A stretch of DNA of 64,000 bases from JBJSXJ01 sp044235425 (GTDB lineage Bacteria > Planctomycetota > Planctomycetia > Pirellulales > Pirellulaceae). Positions 23,785 to 33,018 of the stretch are shown here, piece after piece; the first letter of the stretch is position 1, and each line of letters begins with the position of its first letter. The notes under the pieces were generated by a model. The model was not told the origin of the DNA and did no database searches. It saw only the letters and a program-made list of their open reading frames with translations. Position numbers and translations under genes: made by a program. The stretch spans positions 1 through 64,000 of the forward strand of contig JBIIHW010000011.1 of NCBI GenBank assembly GCA_044235425.1, read 5' to 3'.

Positions 23785-26700
23785 ACCGAGAAAATCGCCG
23801 CGCAGCAGGATGGGGCCGGATCGCGGGGCATTGTCGCGTTTGAGAATGTCGGTCTGAAAAGAATCACCACCGATCGCCTGTAAGGCTCGTACTAAATCGC
23901 GCGACAGCTGGATCGGTGAGGTTTGGCCGTTTCCCGCCAGATAGATACTTCCCTGTTGGTCGCGTGTCATGGAGCCCGTGAGATACTCGGCCTGCCCGAG
24001 GGGTGAGCCGATTGGGATCGCGGTGGCGGTGCCCTTCCCACTGGCTAGATCAAACGTGATCCAGTCGTAGCGGGCGACGGGGTTCGTGGAGGAGCCCGGA
24101 GCGGGGGAGGTGATTTCGGCCGCGCTGGACCTGGGTGAAGGATACTGAGCGACACCGACCAGCAGCGGTGGGCTTTGCGGAACGGGATAAACGAAAAGTG
24201 AATTGACGTAGGATGCTCCTCGCGGATGAAAGTAACCGACCTCGCGAATTGTGGCTGGATTTGTGCCGGGATTGACTTCGTAGAGGAAGCCCGTTTCGGT
24301 GGCGAAGACAATCGACTGATTTGGCAGCGGATGCCAGGCGACGATGCCGTGCGAGTCCGTTGGTGATTGCCGCGTGTAATGCTTCAGGGGAGTTTCGCCG
24401 ACGGTTTGTAATTGGACGTCTAGTTCGACAAGCGTTACTTGCACCGCCGAACCTCCGACGGAGCGGTTGCGAGTGAGGCGGGGAACAAAGGCATGTCCGC
24501 GATGATCGACGACCAGATTCCGCGAGAAGTGGCCGTCCACCGCACCGACGCGGACCGAGCGTGATTTCCCTGTGGGCAAGTGCAACTGGTGCAGCACATG
24601 CTGAAAGTAGCCCATGGCGTAGAGATACTCACCTTGGATGACCATGGTGATTAAGGCTTCGGGGACGGCGAGCAGATGTTCCCAGCGCTGTTCTGGGCGT
24701 CGCAAACGCCATACATGCGCGCCCCATCGCGGTAATGCGCTCCCGTTGATCTCTTCGCCCGTTTCGTCACTCGAGCAAAAATACAAATGTCCGTCGTCGC
24801 CTTCGATGATGCGAGTGTGAATGGTGGTCTGACTGATTCCAGGTCGATCGAGTTTTGCGGCGCGTAGGGCGGTGAGTACATCACCGCGCTCGGATAACTC
24901 GCCGCTACGCGGGTTGTATTCAAACAGTCGAGCAGAGCGTGGGGGAGATGGGCGACTGCCGCTAGGAGCGGGTTCGTTCGGCGGTGATTCCATCGACATG
25001 CCGAACCAGATCATGCCACGACGATCGGATCCGAGGGCTCCCCAAATGGCGAGCGCCCCGGGGATTTCTGGTAAGGGGATCGACGTGAATCGCGGTGGCT
25101 CCGCGGGATCGATGGCAGGGAGTTTAGGGCGCGGCGGAAACGTGGTTTCGGGAGTTTTCGCGGGAGGCTCCGGTGACGCTGGATTGGTCGGCAAGGTTCC
25201 CGCCGTGGTTTCCGGGGCCGGCTGCTGGCCTGCAGCACTCTTGGCTTTCTCGATCGTGACGTGCTCTTCCCAGTTGATGTCGTTCAAGTCGGCTCCAGGG
25301 GACTCGGCCAACTGCTGCATTTGGAGTTGATGCTGATAGTTCCAGCCATAGCCCGTGATCGTGGCAGTGATGACGAAAACGACTCCATAGCTTCCGTACC
25401 CCAACCAACTCAGCGTTCCCAGTGCGCGGCCGCGCGGGGCCGGGAAGATCAGTGCGTGCAGCATGAGTCCACTCAGCGCGCCGGCGAATCCGAGCAGTAT
25501 ATCGGTGCTCGATGCGAAGTAGCGCGTCTGAAAGATTTGCAGTACTTCTAAGGCGGCAGCGGTTCCGCCGATGGCCGCCAGTCCCAGAGTGGTCAGTGAT
25601 CGGTACAGGACTGGATGTACGCGGGCTGCCGGCAAGCTGTGGCCCAAGAGCAAGCCCACCGGAAAAAAGATCAGCATCTTTTGAATAAAACTGTTTAGGG
25701 CGACAAACTTTGAGTTGTAGTAGGACGACGTGAAGGGTAGTTCCCAGAAGCCGGTAAAGCGGGGCGTCACCCAGGCCGGATCGTAGTTTCGCGGTGCCAG
25801 CCTGAGCATCCAGGCACTGAGCAGGACCAGATAGGTGATGGTGAGCAGGCACCAAGGCCAGTGCTGGTCGCGTAGGGCTTGTCCCACGGGGTGCTGCCGG
25901 GCCACGGCCCACCAAGAATCGCCGCGACGCGCTGCGATCGTGCCGGCGATCACTCCCAGCATCACAAAGCCCAAGTTGGTGATCGAGGAAAAGCGAGTGA
26001 AGACGAAGAGCCGCAGCGTTTCCGCCATCAGCGCGTAGGCGAGGGCCAAGAGTAGACGCTGCGCGAATCTTTGCCAGCTGCGACGCCGCAGCTCGGCAGG
26101 CGACACCGTCACATCTACCAGTTCCACCGGTTGTTGTCCTGCCAGCAGCCCTACCGGAATCCACAGGATGGCCTGCATGAGTAGTGCCAGCCAATTGGTC
26201 TGGCCGGACAGCACCGCCGCAAAGGGTCTCAGTTCGATGTTACCCATGCGCTGCTTGATCGAGAGCTCACGCAGATTGATGGTGAAATCGAGTGGAATCA
26301 GCCAGTAGAGAAATACTATTCCGGCGTAGGCCCAGAGAATCCAGGTTTGACGTGCCCAGAGACCGGGAGCATGAACAAAACGACGAAGGGCGTTTGTCAG
26401 GGGCATTCCCAGCGCCAGCCAACTAATCACTCCGAGTTGGGCTCCCAGGGCTGCGGCATCAACGTCGTTTTGGCTGATCGTGCGCGGGGGAAACCATTGC
26501 TGTCCAAATTCCAAAGCTACGGCCGCGACCGTCAGAGCTCCGCCTACCACCATCGCCACCACGGCTCGAAATAGCCGCGACGATTCATCCACCGTCAGGC
26601 CGCCCATCCAGAAAAAGGCGAGTGGTATCCAGAGTAAGACCGTGGCAATTAAATCGGCACGCTCCTGCTGGAGCTGAATCCCTCGCAGCTGGATGCCGCG

Positions 26701-26949
26701 AAACATGGTAACCGCTTCTTCGAGTGCCAAAGGACGATAGTTGAACGGCAAAAAGCCGCCATAAACCACAAACAGGGACGTGCCGAACGCAAGCAGGAGA
26801 TAGGTGGAACGACGTGGTGTGACTTGAGTCCAATCCGTGGAGCGATCCGGTGCGGCGGACCAACGGCCAGCTACCAAGGCGGTGATCCAAACCAGTCCGA
26901 AGCTGGCCAGTTGAATCACAATCAGAGTCGTCGAGAGCGTGGGATTCAT
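23770..26949 (-). CDS. Membrane protein with two VanZ-like domains and a C-terminal beta-propeller
   Basis: A 1059-residue protein. The first half is polytopic with two VanZ-like modules: about 45-180, including EFGQQWFPPRTISQNDVDA, and about 410-510, including EVLQIFQTRYFASSTDILLG. The E..Q.F..R..S..D pattern is typical of VanZ. A Pro-rich linker (about 560-620) leads to a propeller with RWEHLLAVPEALITMVIQG and NLVVDHRGHAFVPRL. These match the propeller of the protein at 20096-22615 almost block by block. The propeller should face the periplasm. Its last codons lie in the minisatellite. The VanZ-propeller combination is not one I recognise as described. Confidence 0.75.
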   Translation of the reverse strand: MNPTLSTTLIVIQLASFGLVWITALVAGRWSAAPDRSTDWTQVTPRRSTYLLLAFGTSLFVVYGGFLPFNYRPLALEEAVTMFRGIQLRGIQLQQERADLIATVLLWIPLAFFWMGGLTVDESSRLFRAVVAMVVGGALTVAAVALEFGQQWFPPRTISQNDVDAAALGAQLGVISWLALGMPLTNALRRFVHAPGLWARQTWILWAYAGIVFLYWLIPLDFTINLRELSIKQRMGNIELRPFAAVLSGQTNWLALLMQAILWIPVGLLAGQQPVELVDVTVSPAELRRRSWQRFAQRLLLALAYALMAETLRLFVFTRFSSITNLGFVMLGVIAGTIAARRGDSWWAVARQHPVGQALRDQHWPWCLLTITYLVLLSAWMLRLAPRNYDPAWVTPRFTGFWELPFTSSYYNSKFVALNSFIQKMLIFFPVGLLLGHSLPAARVHPVLYRSLTTLGLAAIGGTAAALEVLQIFQTRYFASSTDILLGFAGALSGLMLHALIFPAPRGRALGTLSWLGYGSYGVVFVITATITGYGWNYQHQLQMQQLAESPGADLNDINWEEHVTIEKAKSAAGQQPAPETTAGTLPTNPASPEPPAKTPETTFPPRPKLPAIDPAEPPRFTSIPLPEIPGALAIWGALGSDRRGMIWFGMSMESPPNEPAPSGSRPSPPRSARLFEYNPRSGELSERGDVLTALRAAKLDRPGISQTTIHTRIIEGDDGHLYFCSSDETGEEINGSALPRWGAHVWRLRRPEQRWEHLLAVPEALITMVIQGEYLYAMGYFQHVLHQLHLPTGKSRSVRVGAVDGHFSRNLVVDHRGHAFVPRLTRNRSVGGSAVQVTLVELDVQLQTVGETPLKHYTRQSPTDSHGIVAWHPLPNQSIVFATETGFLYEVNPGTNPATIREVGYFHPRGASYVNSLFVYPVPQSPPLLVGVAQYPSPRSSAAEITSPAPGSSTNPVARYDWITFDLASGKGTATAIPIGSPLGQAEYLTGSMTRDQQGSIYLAGNGQTSPIQLSRDLVRALQAIGGDSFQTDILKRDNAPRSGPILLRGDFLGGNPQ

Positions 26950-27018
26950 ACCTGGCTATCCTAGCCCAAGAGTGTTCCTTTGGGCGAGGGGTTCCAGGAG
27001 AAGCAGCGGCGCAGCAAT

Positions 27019-27765
27019 CTAACGGCTCAGCATGCTGGCGTCTCGTGCGAAGTCATTCTTGAATTCGTAGGAATGAAATGTTTTGGCAATGTCGATCGCC
27101 AGTTCCCTCAAGAATTTATTCTCAAACTCGGCCTCAGTCGTTTCACTGACATGTTTTCCGCCGTTGACGGGAAACGAATAACCGGTGAGATGCCGCTTGT
27201 AGACCGTCTCATTTGCCTTAACGTCAAATACCGTGATAACCACATTCGCTTTACCGCGATACATGGTGGCATCTTCGTGCAGCCGATAGCCGTCCAAATC
27301 AATGCCGACCACCATTTCCGATTTGAGACCGCGGCCGATATCGCGATAGTCCATCTGATCCCAGTCGTTATTGTCGATCCAATCGACCACTCGATCTTGC
27401 CGAATCAAGTTCATTCGGGGCACTTCTTTTTTGAGGATGATTTCCACCATCTGAGCCAGTTTGGACGAGGCCGAACCAGGATCGTAATTGGACGAGTTGG
27501 CGACGCACACAACCGCCACTCGTTTGCCGGCCAGCCCGTCGAATTCTGCAGCTACTTTATCGCCCTTGATGACGTACAGCAGCTGTGAGGCCAGTCCAAT
27601 ACAGCCGCCGGCAGTCGGGAGCAGCAGAAGTAGCAGGAGCTTGGCGGCCACCATGATCGGTCGCGAGACCGGGACGTGGGTCCCCCAACGCCCTCTTGCC
27701 GGCACGTTGTGCGAGGTTACTTCCGGCAAGGCTGCAGCCACGTGGGGCGAATCGATTGAACGCAT
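27019..27765 (-). CDS. Lipoprotein of unknown function
   Basis: A 248-residue protein. A hydrophobic stretch VAAKLLLLLLLPTAGGCIG contains a lipobox-like TAGGC. The mature part has a mixed alpha/beta look (GKRVAVVCVANSSNYD, EMVVGIDLDGYRLHEDA, ANVVITVFDVKANETVYKR), recalling periplasmic lipoproteins of envelope assembly, but I assign no family. ATG 27765 has AAGGAAG five bases upstream; this gives an unusually long region before the hydrophobic core, so ATG 27654 (211 residues) is a serious alternative. It lies 78 bases after ymdB on the same strand. Confidence 0.65.
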   Translation of the reverse strand: MRSIDSPHVAAALPEVTSHNVPARGRWGTHVPVSRPIMVAAKLLLLLLLPTAGGCIGLASQLLYVIKGDKVAAEFDGLAGKRVAVVCVANSSNYDPGSASSKLAQMVEIILKKEVPRMNLIRQDRVVDWIDNNDWDQMDYRDIGRGLKSEMVVGIDLDGYRLHEDATMYRGKANVVITVFDVKANETVYKRHLTGYSFPVNGGKHVSETTEAEFENKFLRELAIDIAKTFHSYEFKNDFARDASMLSR

Positions 27766-27843
27766 GGGACTTCCTTGTGCCAACGGTCAATAAAGAACGA
27801 ACCGCCGGACAATAGCGACGCGGTCCCATCGCGACAAGATCAA

Positions 27844-28641
27844 TCAATCTTCTGCGCGAAAAACCAATCGCTCGATCGCCGTGGCTTGTCCGGTCTCCGC
27901 GATGGCGGTGACGACCGTGCCACTGATCCGTACATCCCGCTTGGCGACCTCAAATTCCGATGGACGAAAGGTGAGGGTCGTTTCGAGCACGCGATCGATC
28001 CGGCGCCCCAGGATGCTCTCATGAGGACCTGTCATTCCAACATCACATTGAAACGCCGTACCTCCCGGAAAAATCTGCTCATCGGCCGTGGTCACATGGG
28101 TGTGCGTCCCCAAAACAGCTGTCACTCGTCCGTCCAAGAACCGTCCCATCGTCTGTTTGTCGCTGGTCGCCTCCGCGTGAAAGTCGAGCATGCGCAGGCG
28201 GACGTCGGCGGGGATTTCCGCCAGCACGCGCTGGGCAGCCTGAAACGGGCAATCGACCGGCCGCAAAAAGACTCGTCCCAGCAGACTGAATACCGCGACC
28301 TGAATGCCCTGAGCGGTTGTCACCACGGTCCAGCAGCGGCCAGGAGCTTCCGCGGGAAAATTGGCGGGCTTCACGATCCGCGGTTCTTGCTCCAACACCG
28401 CATAAATTTCCTTGCGACGGTAGATGTGATCACCAAGCGTGACACAGTCGACTCCGGCCGCGATCAGATCGTGATAGATCAGTGGCGTGATCCCCGAGCC
28501 CTCCGCGGCGTTCTCGCCATTGGCAATGACGAGATCGATTTGTTGGCGAGCGCGGATTTCGGCGAGGTGATGCTGGATGATTCGTCGGCCAGGTTTGCCG
28601 ACGATATCGCCGATCAGCAAGATTCGTACCGGAGTGGTCAT
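27844..28641 (-). CDS. ymdB: YmdB-family metallophosphoesterase
   Basis: A 265-residue cytosolic dinuclear-metal phosphoesterase; B. subtilis YmdB hydrolyses cyclic nucleotides. Metal-site motifs are ILLIGDIVGKPGR, NGENAAEGSG, MLDFHAEATSDKQ, GTHTHVTTADEQ and DVGMTGPHESILG. The usual GNH motif reads GDH (TLGDHIYRRKE), an Asn to Asp change at a metal or phosphate contact. It begins five bases after the rny stop; the rny-ymdB pair is also conserved in Firmicutes and links this enzyme to RNA turnover. Confidence 0.9.
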   Translation of the reverse strand: MTTPVRILLIGDIVGKPGRRIIQHHLAEIRARQQIDLVIANGENAAEGSGITPLIYHDLIAAGVDCVTLGDHIYRRKEIYAVLEQEPRIVKPANFPAEAPGRCWTVVTTAQGIQVAVFSLLGRVFLRPVDCPFQAAQRVLAEIPADVRLRMLDFHAEATSDKQTMGRFLDGRVTAVLGTHTHVTTADEQIFPGGTAFQCDVGMTGPHESILGRRIDRVLETTLTFRPSEFEVAKRDVRISGTVVTAIAETGQATAIERLVFRAED

Positions 28642-28646
28642 GGAAG

Positions 28647-30206
28647 CTACCGAGCAACTTCCACAAAACGAGCTTCGCGAACCACGGTCACCTTGATCTC
28701 GCCCGGATAAGTCAACTGCTCTTCAAATGCTTGCGCGATATCGCGACAGATCTTGGCCGCCTTCGCATCATCCGTATCCTTGGAACTCACCAGTACACGC
28801 AGCTCGCGACCCGCTTGAATCGCAAATGCTTGTTCCACTCCAGGGAATCCCTGCGCGATCGTTTCCAGTTCCTCCATGCGCTTCACGTAGCGTTCGAGCG
28901 ATTCACGACGCGCACCCGGACGGGAGGCACTGCAAGCATCCGCCGTGGCGACCAGCATGGTGTAGGGATGTCGCGTGGAGATGTCGTCGTGATGGCCCAG
29001 AGCGGCATGCACCACGTCTTCCCGTTCCCCATGGCGTTTAAGCAGATCAGCCCCGATCTTGGGATGTCCACCTTCCATTTCATGATCCGCCGCCTTGCCG
29101 ATATCGTGTAACAAACCGCAGCGACGAGCGAGGTCGCCGTTCAGTCCAATCATTTCGGCCATCATGCCGGTGAGAAAGGCGACTTCCACACTGTGACGCA
29201 GCACATTCTGGCTGTAACTGGTACGGAAATGCAGCCGCCCCAGCAAATAAGCTAACCGAGGGTGCAAATTCGGGATGTTGACCTCCTGAGCCGCAGCTTC
29301 CCCCTTCTTCTGAATAAACGCTTCGATCTCTTTCTGAGTTTCCGCGACTAATTCTTCAATGCGTGAAGGGTGAATGCGGCCATCGCCGATCAGTTTATTC
29401 AGCGCCAAGCGCGCGATCTCGCGCCGCACAGGATCAAAACCGCTGACGATCACGACTCCCGGCGTGTCATCGATGATAACATCCACGCCCGTCGCTTTCT
29501 CGAACGCACGAATGTTGCGCCCCTCGCGACCAATGATGCGTCCCTTCATTTCGTCACTGGGGATATCCACCGTGCTCGTCGTTGACTCTGCCGTATGTGC
29601 GGAAGCGTAACGCTGCATCGCCGTCATCAAGATTTCCCGAGCACGCTCGTCACACTGCTCCGTGACCTGACGTTCATGCTTGATCAGCCGCTGACCGACC
29701 TCCAGGGACAACTCGTCGTCCAGCAAGGACATGAGGCGCTGAGTGGCCTCGTCTTTGCTCAGCCCACTGACTTGATGTAACTGCTGCCGCTGCTGATCGA
29801 CCAATCGTGCGAGCTCGTCTTGCCGCTTGGTCATCTCTTCCAATTTCTCTTTCGCGCGACGCTGGGTCGACTCGGCAATCTTCTCTTGCTTCCGCAGGTC
29901 GTCAGCCTGCTGTTCGAGCAACTCGTTACGCTTATCCAGCGATCGTTCGCGGTCACGCAACTCATCACGGCTGCGGTTCAAATCGGCTTCGGCCGCCGTC
30001 TTGATCTGGAGCGCCCTTTCCTTGATCTCCAGCTCTGCTTCGCGAACTTTGGTCGTGGCTTCACGTTCGGCACGTTCCAAGATCTCACGACCCTGGGCTT
30101 CGACATCTTGCCGTCGTAAACGATCCGAGCGGCGAATGCCAAAATAGGTTCCCGCCGCCGCCACCACGGCAGCAATCAAGGCGGAAACTATGGTGATGGG
30201 ACTCAC
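28647..30206 (-). CDS. rny: Ribonuclease Y
   Basis: A 519-residue membrane-anchored endoribonuclease that starts mRNA decay. It has an N-terminal membrane segment (ITIVSALIAAVVAAAGTYFG), a long coiled coil (about 25-190, rich in Glu/Arg), a KH domain (GRIIGREGRNIRAFEKATG) and an HD domain with LLHDIGKAADHEMEGGHPKI. The GTG at 30206 is preceded by AGGAG at six bases, which decides the start; an upstream ATG at 30281 would put 25 extra residues before the membrane anchor. Length matches B. subtilis Rny (about 520). It heads a minus-strand run with ymdB and probably the next two genes. Confidence 0.95.
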   Translation of the reverse strand: MSPITIVSALIAAVVAAAGTYFGIRRSDRLRRQDVEAQGREILERAEREATTKVREAELEIKERALQIKTAAEADLNRSRDELRDRERSLDKRNELLEQQADDLRKQEKIAESTQRRAKEKLEEMTKRQDELARLVDQQRQQLHQVSGLSKDEATQRLMSLLDDELSLEVGQRLIKHERQVTEQCDERAREILMTAMQRYASAHTAESTTSTVDIPSDEMKGRIIGREGRNIRAFEKATGVDVIIDDTPGVVIVSGFDPVRREIARLALNKLIGDGRIHPSRIEELVAETQKEIEAFIQKKGEAAAQEVNIPNLHPRLAYLLGRLHFRTSYSQNVLRHSVEVAFLTGMMAEMIGLNGDLARRCGLLHDIGKAADHEMEGGHPKIGADLLKRHGEREDVVHAALGHHDDISTRHPYTMLVATADACSASRPGARRESLERYVKRMEELETIAQGFPGVEQAFAIQAGRELRVLVSSKDTDDAKAAKICRDIAQAFEEQLTYPGEIKVTVVREARFVEVAR

Positions 30207-30591
30207 AGAATACTCCTGATTAAGCTCGTTTTTCCGGATTGCCTGCAATCCGCTATCCAAGGCCGGAAAAAACGCGATCAATCAGGTGTGCGACCGTGTG
30301 GGATACGACGTGAGGAAAGATGTCCTATTCAACACCAGACTGATCCGCGCCGCCGACCTCGTGGAAACCACCCCGGCCCAACGTCACCCGAAAAATGTTC
30401 CGGTACCAACGATTGACCCGGGTGGTCGCGATGATTACTAAACGGACACTGTCCGACGAAGGCGTCGGGCCCACGCGTTCTCCAAGGAATTCACTCCCCA
30501 CTCGGTCACGCCCAGCCACGAAACCTCCATCAGACGTCGTATCCTACTCGATTACCCCGCAACTGCAACACCAGTCGAAACTTCCACCCGT
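30207..30591. other. Divergent intergenic region rny/tilS
   Basis: About 385 bases between divergent genes. AGGAG for rny lies at 30214-30218. No convincing promoter pair, hairpin or RNA gene is seen in the rest. Confidence 0.4.
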
Positions 30592-31659
30592 ATGACGCTC
30601 CCCTTCACTTCCAACGCGAACGGCCCCTTGGAGAATCCTTTCGAGCGGAGTGTGGCCGAGCACTGGCCGCCATCGCGATGGCTCGAAACCACCGTCCTGG
30701 TAGCCGTCTCGGGCGGTGCTGATAGCATCGCCCTCCTCCGCGCCCTGGTAAATATCGCCCACCAGCTTCAGTCTAAACCCCTTAAACACCTCGTGATCGC
30801 TCATTACAACCATCAACTGAGGGGTGAGGAGTCCGCTGGTGATGAGCAGTTTGTGAGGGAAATCGCCGCCCAGCTGCAGCTGCCCGTGGCTGTTGGTCGA
30901 ACGGCCAGCGGCCACGACCCGTCCCTCCCAAATGCTCCGCAGCGAGCGTCCGAAGAGTCTTGGCGTGAACAGCGATATCGGTTTTTTCGGGAGGTGGCAC
31001 ACCAGCACGGGGCTCGATACGTCGCTCTGGCCCACTCGGCCGACGATCATGTTGAAACCGTGCTGTACCGCATCGCGCGGGGGACCGGGATTTCGGGACT
31101 GGCTGGTATTCCCCGCTATCGCGCCCTCTCGCCAGCCACCACCATCGTCCGTCCCTTGCTGCACATTTCCCGGCCACAAATCCTCGCCTATCTAACACTT
31201 CTCGGACAATCCCATCGTGAGGATCGGTCGAATCAAAGCCTGCGCTACGCCCGCAATCGGATTCGACAAAAGTTAATTCCCTGGCTCACGCGCGCCCTGA
31301 ATTCTCAGGTGTCCGCCGCCGTAGGGCGACTGAGCGAGCACGCGGCGGAGTCACGCGTGATCGTCGATTACTTCTGCGATCAAGAGCTCGAACGCCTCCT
31401 CCAATCCCCCTCCTCCCCTACCCTGGTCAGGCTCCACGGAGAGGTGCTCGTGCAGGCGCCGGCAGCGGTCCTGCGGGCCCTGCTGGTCCGAATCTGGCAA
31501 CGCCAGGACTGGCCGCTGCAGGCGATGAGTGATCCGCAGTGGCGGCGTCTTGCTGAGTTTTTGCGAAGCCCGGAGTTTTCGGTGTCTGCTGAACTGGCAC
31601 TGCCCGCCGGTATCCGGGCGCGGCGGCTGAGTGCCAGGGAGGCAATCTTGACGAGATAG
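30592..31659 (+). CDS. tilS: tRNA(Ile)-lysidine synthase
   Basis: TilS attaches lysine to C34 of the CAU-anticodon tRNA-Ile so that it reads AUA. The 355-residue protein has the PP-loop SGGADS at residues 40-45 (VLVAVSGGADSIALL), HYNHQLRGEESAGDEQFVRE, the LAHSADDHVETVLYRIARGTG segment and RPLLHISRPQILAYL. It is near the short end for the family (about 320-440), so the C-terminal tRNA-binding domain is small. The ATG at 30592 has no strong Shine-Dalgarno. Confidence 0.93.
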   Translation: MTLPFTSNANGPLENPFERSVAEHWPPSRWLETTVLVAVSGGADSIALLRALVNIAHQLQSKPLKHLVIAHYNHQLRGEESAGDEQFVREIAAQLQLPVAVGRTASGHDPSLPNAPQRASEESWREQRYRFFREVAHQHGARYVALAHSADDHVETVLYRIARGTGISGLAGIPRYRALSPATTIVRPLLHISRPQILAYLTLLGQSHREDRSNQSLRYARNRIRQKLIPWLTRALNSQVSAAVGRLSEHAAESRVIVDYFCDQELERLLQSPSSPTLVRLHGEVLVQAPAAVLRALLVRIWQRQDWPLQAMSDPQWRRLAEFLRSPEFSVSAELALPAGIRARRLSAREAILTR

Positions 31660-31778
31660 CACCCCAGTTCCCCAGTTCCGCCACGACCTTCTCATTTTTT
31701 TCTTGATTGCAACTTGCGGTTTTGTTATCTTCTAAACACCAAAACCTTCGCGGGGCACGCTGGTTTATTAGATTTTGT

Positions 31779-31809
31779 GTCAGGACGGGTGCGTCCTGAC
31801 TCAGGACGC
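31779..31809 (+). promoter_or_regulatory. Competing inverted repeats before the SUMF1 gene
   Basis: GTCAGGAC (31779-31786) pairs with GTCCTGAC (31793-31800) over a six-base loop. The same right arm can alternatively pair downstream: GCGTCC (31791-31796) with GGACGC (31804-31809) over seven bases. The motif TCAGGACG occurs twice as a direct repeat. It lies 34 bases before the ATG at 31843. It could be an operator or an RNA switch; there is no T-run. Confidence 0.4.
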
Positions 31810-31842
31810 GCACGGTCGTGCCCAGGAAGAATAGAGGTTTCG

Positions 31843-33018
31843 ATGCCGAATGGACAAGGATGGATTCGAGTTGCGTTGGGACTCATCTTGGCCCTCGCTG
31901 AAACGCTGCACGGTGACGCACAAACAGTGCTCCCTCCGAAGGCGAAGCCGACCACCCGTCCCGCTGAACATTCGCTCTTCGTCGGCGGCGTTGATCCGCC
32001 TCGCGGATCTCCGCCCGCAAAGCAGCGTGTCGCCACTTCATCGCCAGCGGCTGCTGGCACTCTCCCAAAAAACTCCGCCTCCTCTCGGAATGTAGCGGAC
32101 TCGGTCAGTTCCACTCCGGCGCTGGTTAACAGTCTGGGGATGCGATTTCGCCGGATCTCTTACGGCACGTACTCGATGGGAAGTCCGATCTGGTGTGAGT
32201 TGGCGGATCGCGACGAGCTCATTCATGAGGTCCGCTTGACGATGCCGTTTTACCTCGGAGTCTATGAAGTCACTCAGGGCCAGTTTGCCGAGGTGATGCA
32301 GACGAATCCCAGTCATTTTCACCGGACGGCTCGTGGAGCTGCGGCCTATGAGCATCCGGTGGAGCAGGTGACGTGGTGTGAGGCCGTGGAATTCTGTCGG
32401 CGACTCTCATCGCTGACTCGCGAGCGACGGGCGGGTCGAGTTTATCGCTTGCCTACGGAGGCGGAATGGGAGTTTGCTTGCCGCAGTGGCAGTGCGGACA
32501 CGTTTCATTTTGGCGAAGATGAAGCTGCTCTGGCAACGCACGCTTGGTTCGTGGGGAACACGGAAAACGGCACTCAAACTGTAGGGCTGAAAGCTTCGAA
32601 TGCGTTTGGGCTGTACGACATGTACGGCAACGTTTGGGAGTGGTGTGCGGATTGGTACGGGGAGTATGAGGGGCGAGAGTTGGTGAGCCAGGATCCTCGA
32701 GGGCCCGATTGGGGAGACTATCGAGTTGTACGGGGGGGCAGTTGGCGTTCACCCCTGGAAAACTGTCGTTCAGCGGATCGCGGCTGCGAGGCTCCGGGGC
32801 GACGTTGCAATCGAGTTGGATTTCGAGTGTTATTGATGGTGGGGATGGTAGCCGAATCGGAAGCGAGTCGTTTGCTGACCCAGCAGCGTAATTTGAGCCC
32901 GGAAAACCTCAATAAGCAGGTGGGAAGCCATGAAGAGTTGTCGTCGAGATTCTTGGCGAGTTCCCGCTTTCTCTGGAGTGATCCTCGCGGCACTGGCCGT
33001 CTGGATTGGCTTCCCTAG
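31843..33018 (+). CDS. Exported SUMF1/formylglycine-generating-enzyme-like protein
   Basis: A 391-residue protein with an N-terminal hydrophobic signal (WIRVALGLILALAETLHG). The SUMF1 fold spans about 95-330: SLGMRFRRISYGTYSMGS, YLGVYEVTQGQFAEVM, PVEQVTWCEAVEFCRRLS, YRLPTEAEWEFACRSGS, LYDMYGNVWEWCADWYG, VVRGGSW and NRVGFRVLL. True formylglycine generators use two active-site cysteines; only one of that pair (in NCRSADR) seems to be in place, so it may be a binding or other-activity paralogue. About 60 residues after VGFRVLL are not family-like and overlap the next gene by 89 bases. GAGG before ATG 31843 supports the start. Confidence 0.82.
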   Translation: MPNGQGWIRVALGLILALAETLHGDAQTVLPPKAKPTTRPAEHSLFVGGVDPPRGSPPAKQRVATSSPAAAGTLPKNSASSRNVADSVSSTPALVNSLGMRFRRISYGTYSMGSPIWCELADRDELIHEVRLTMPFYLGVYEVTQGQFAEVMQTNPSHFHRTARGAAAYEHPVEQVTWCEAVEFCRRLSSLTRERRAGRVYRLPTEAEWEFACRSGSADTFHFGEDEAALATHAWFVGNTENGTQTVGLKASNAFGLYDMYGNVWEWCADWYGEYEGRELVSQDPRGPDWGDYRVVRGGSWRSPLENCRSADRGCEAPGRRCNRVGFRVLLMVGMVAESEASRLLTQQRNLSPENLNKQVGSHEELSSRFLASSRFLWSDPRGTGRLDWLP

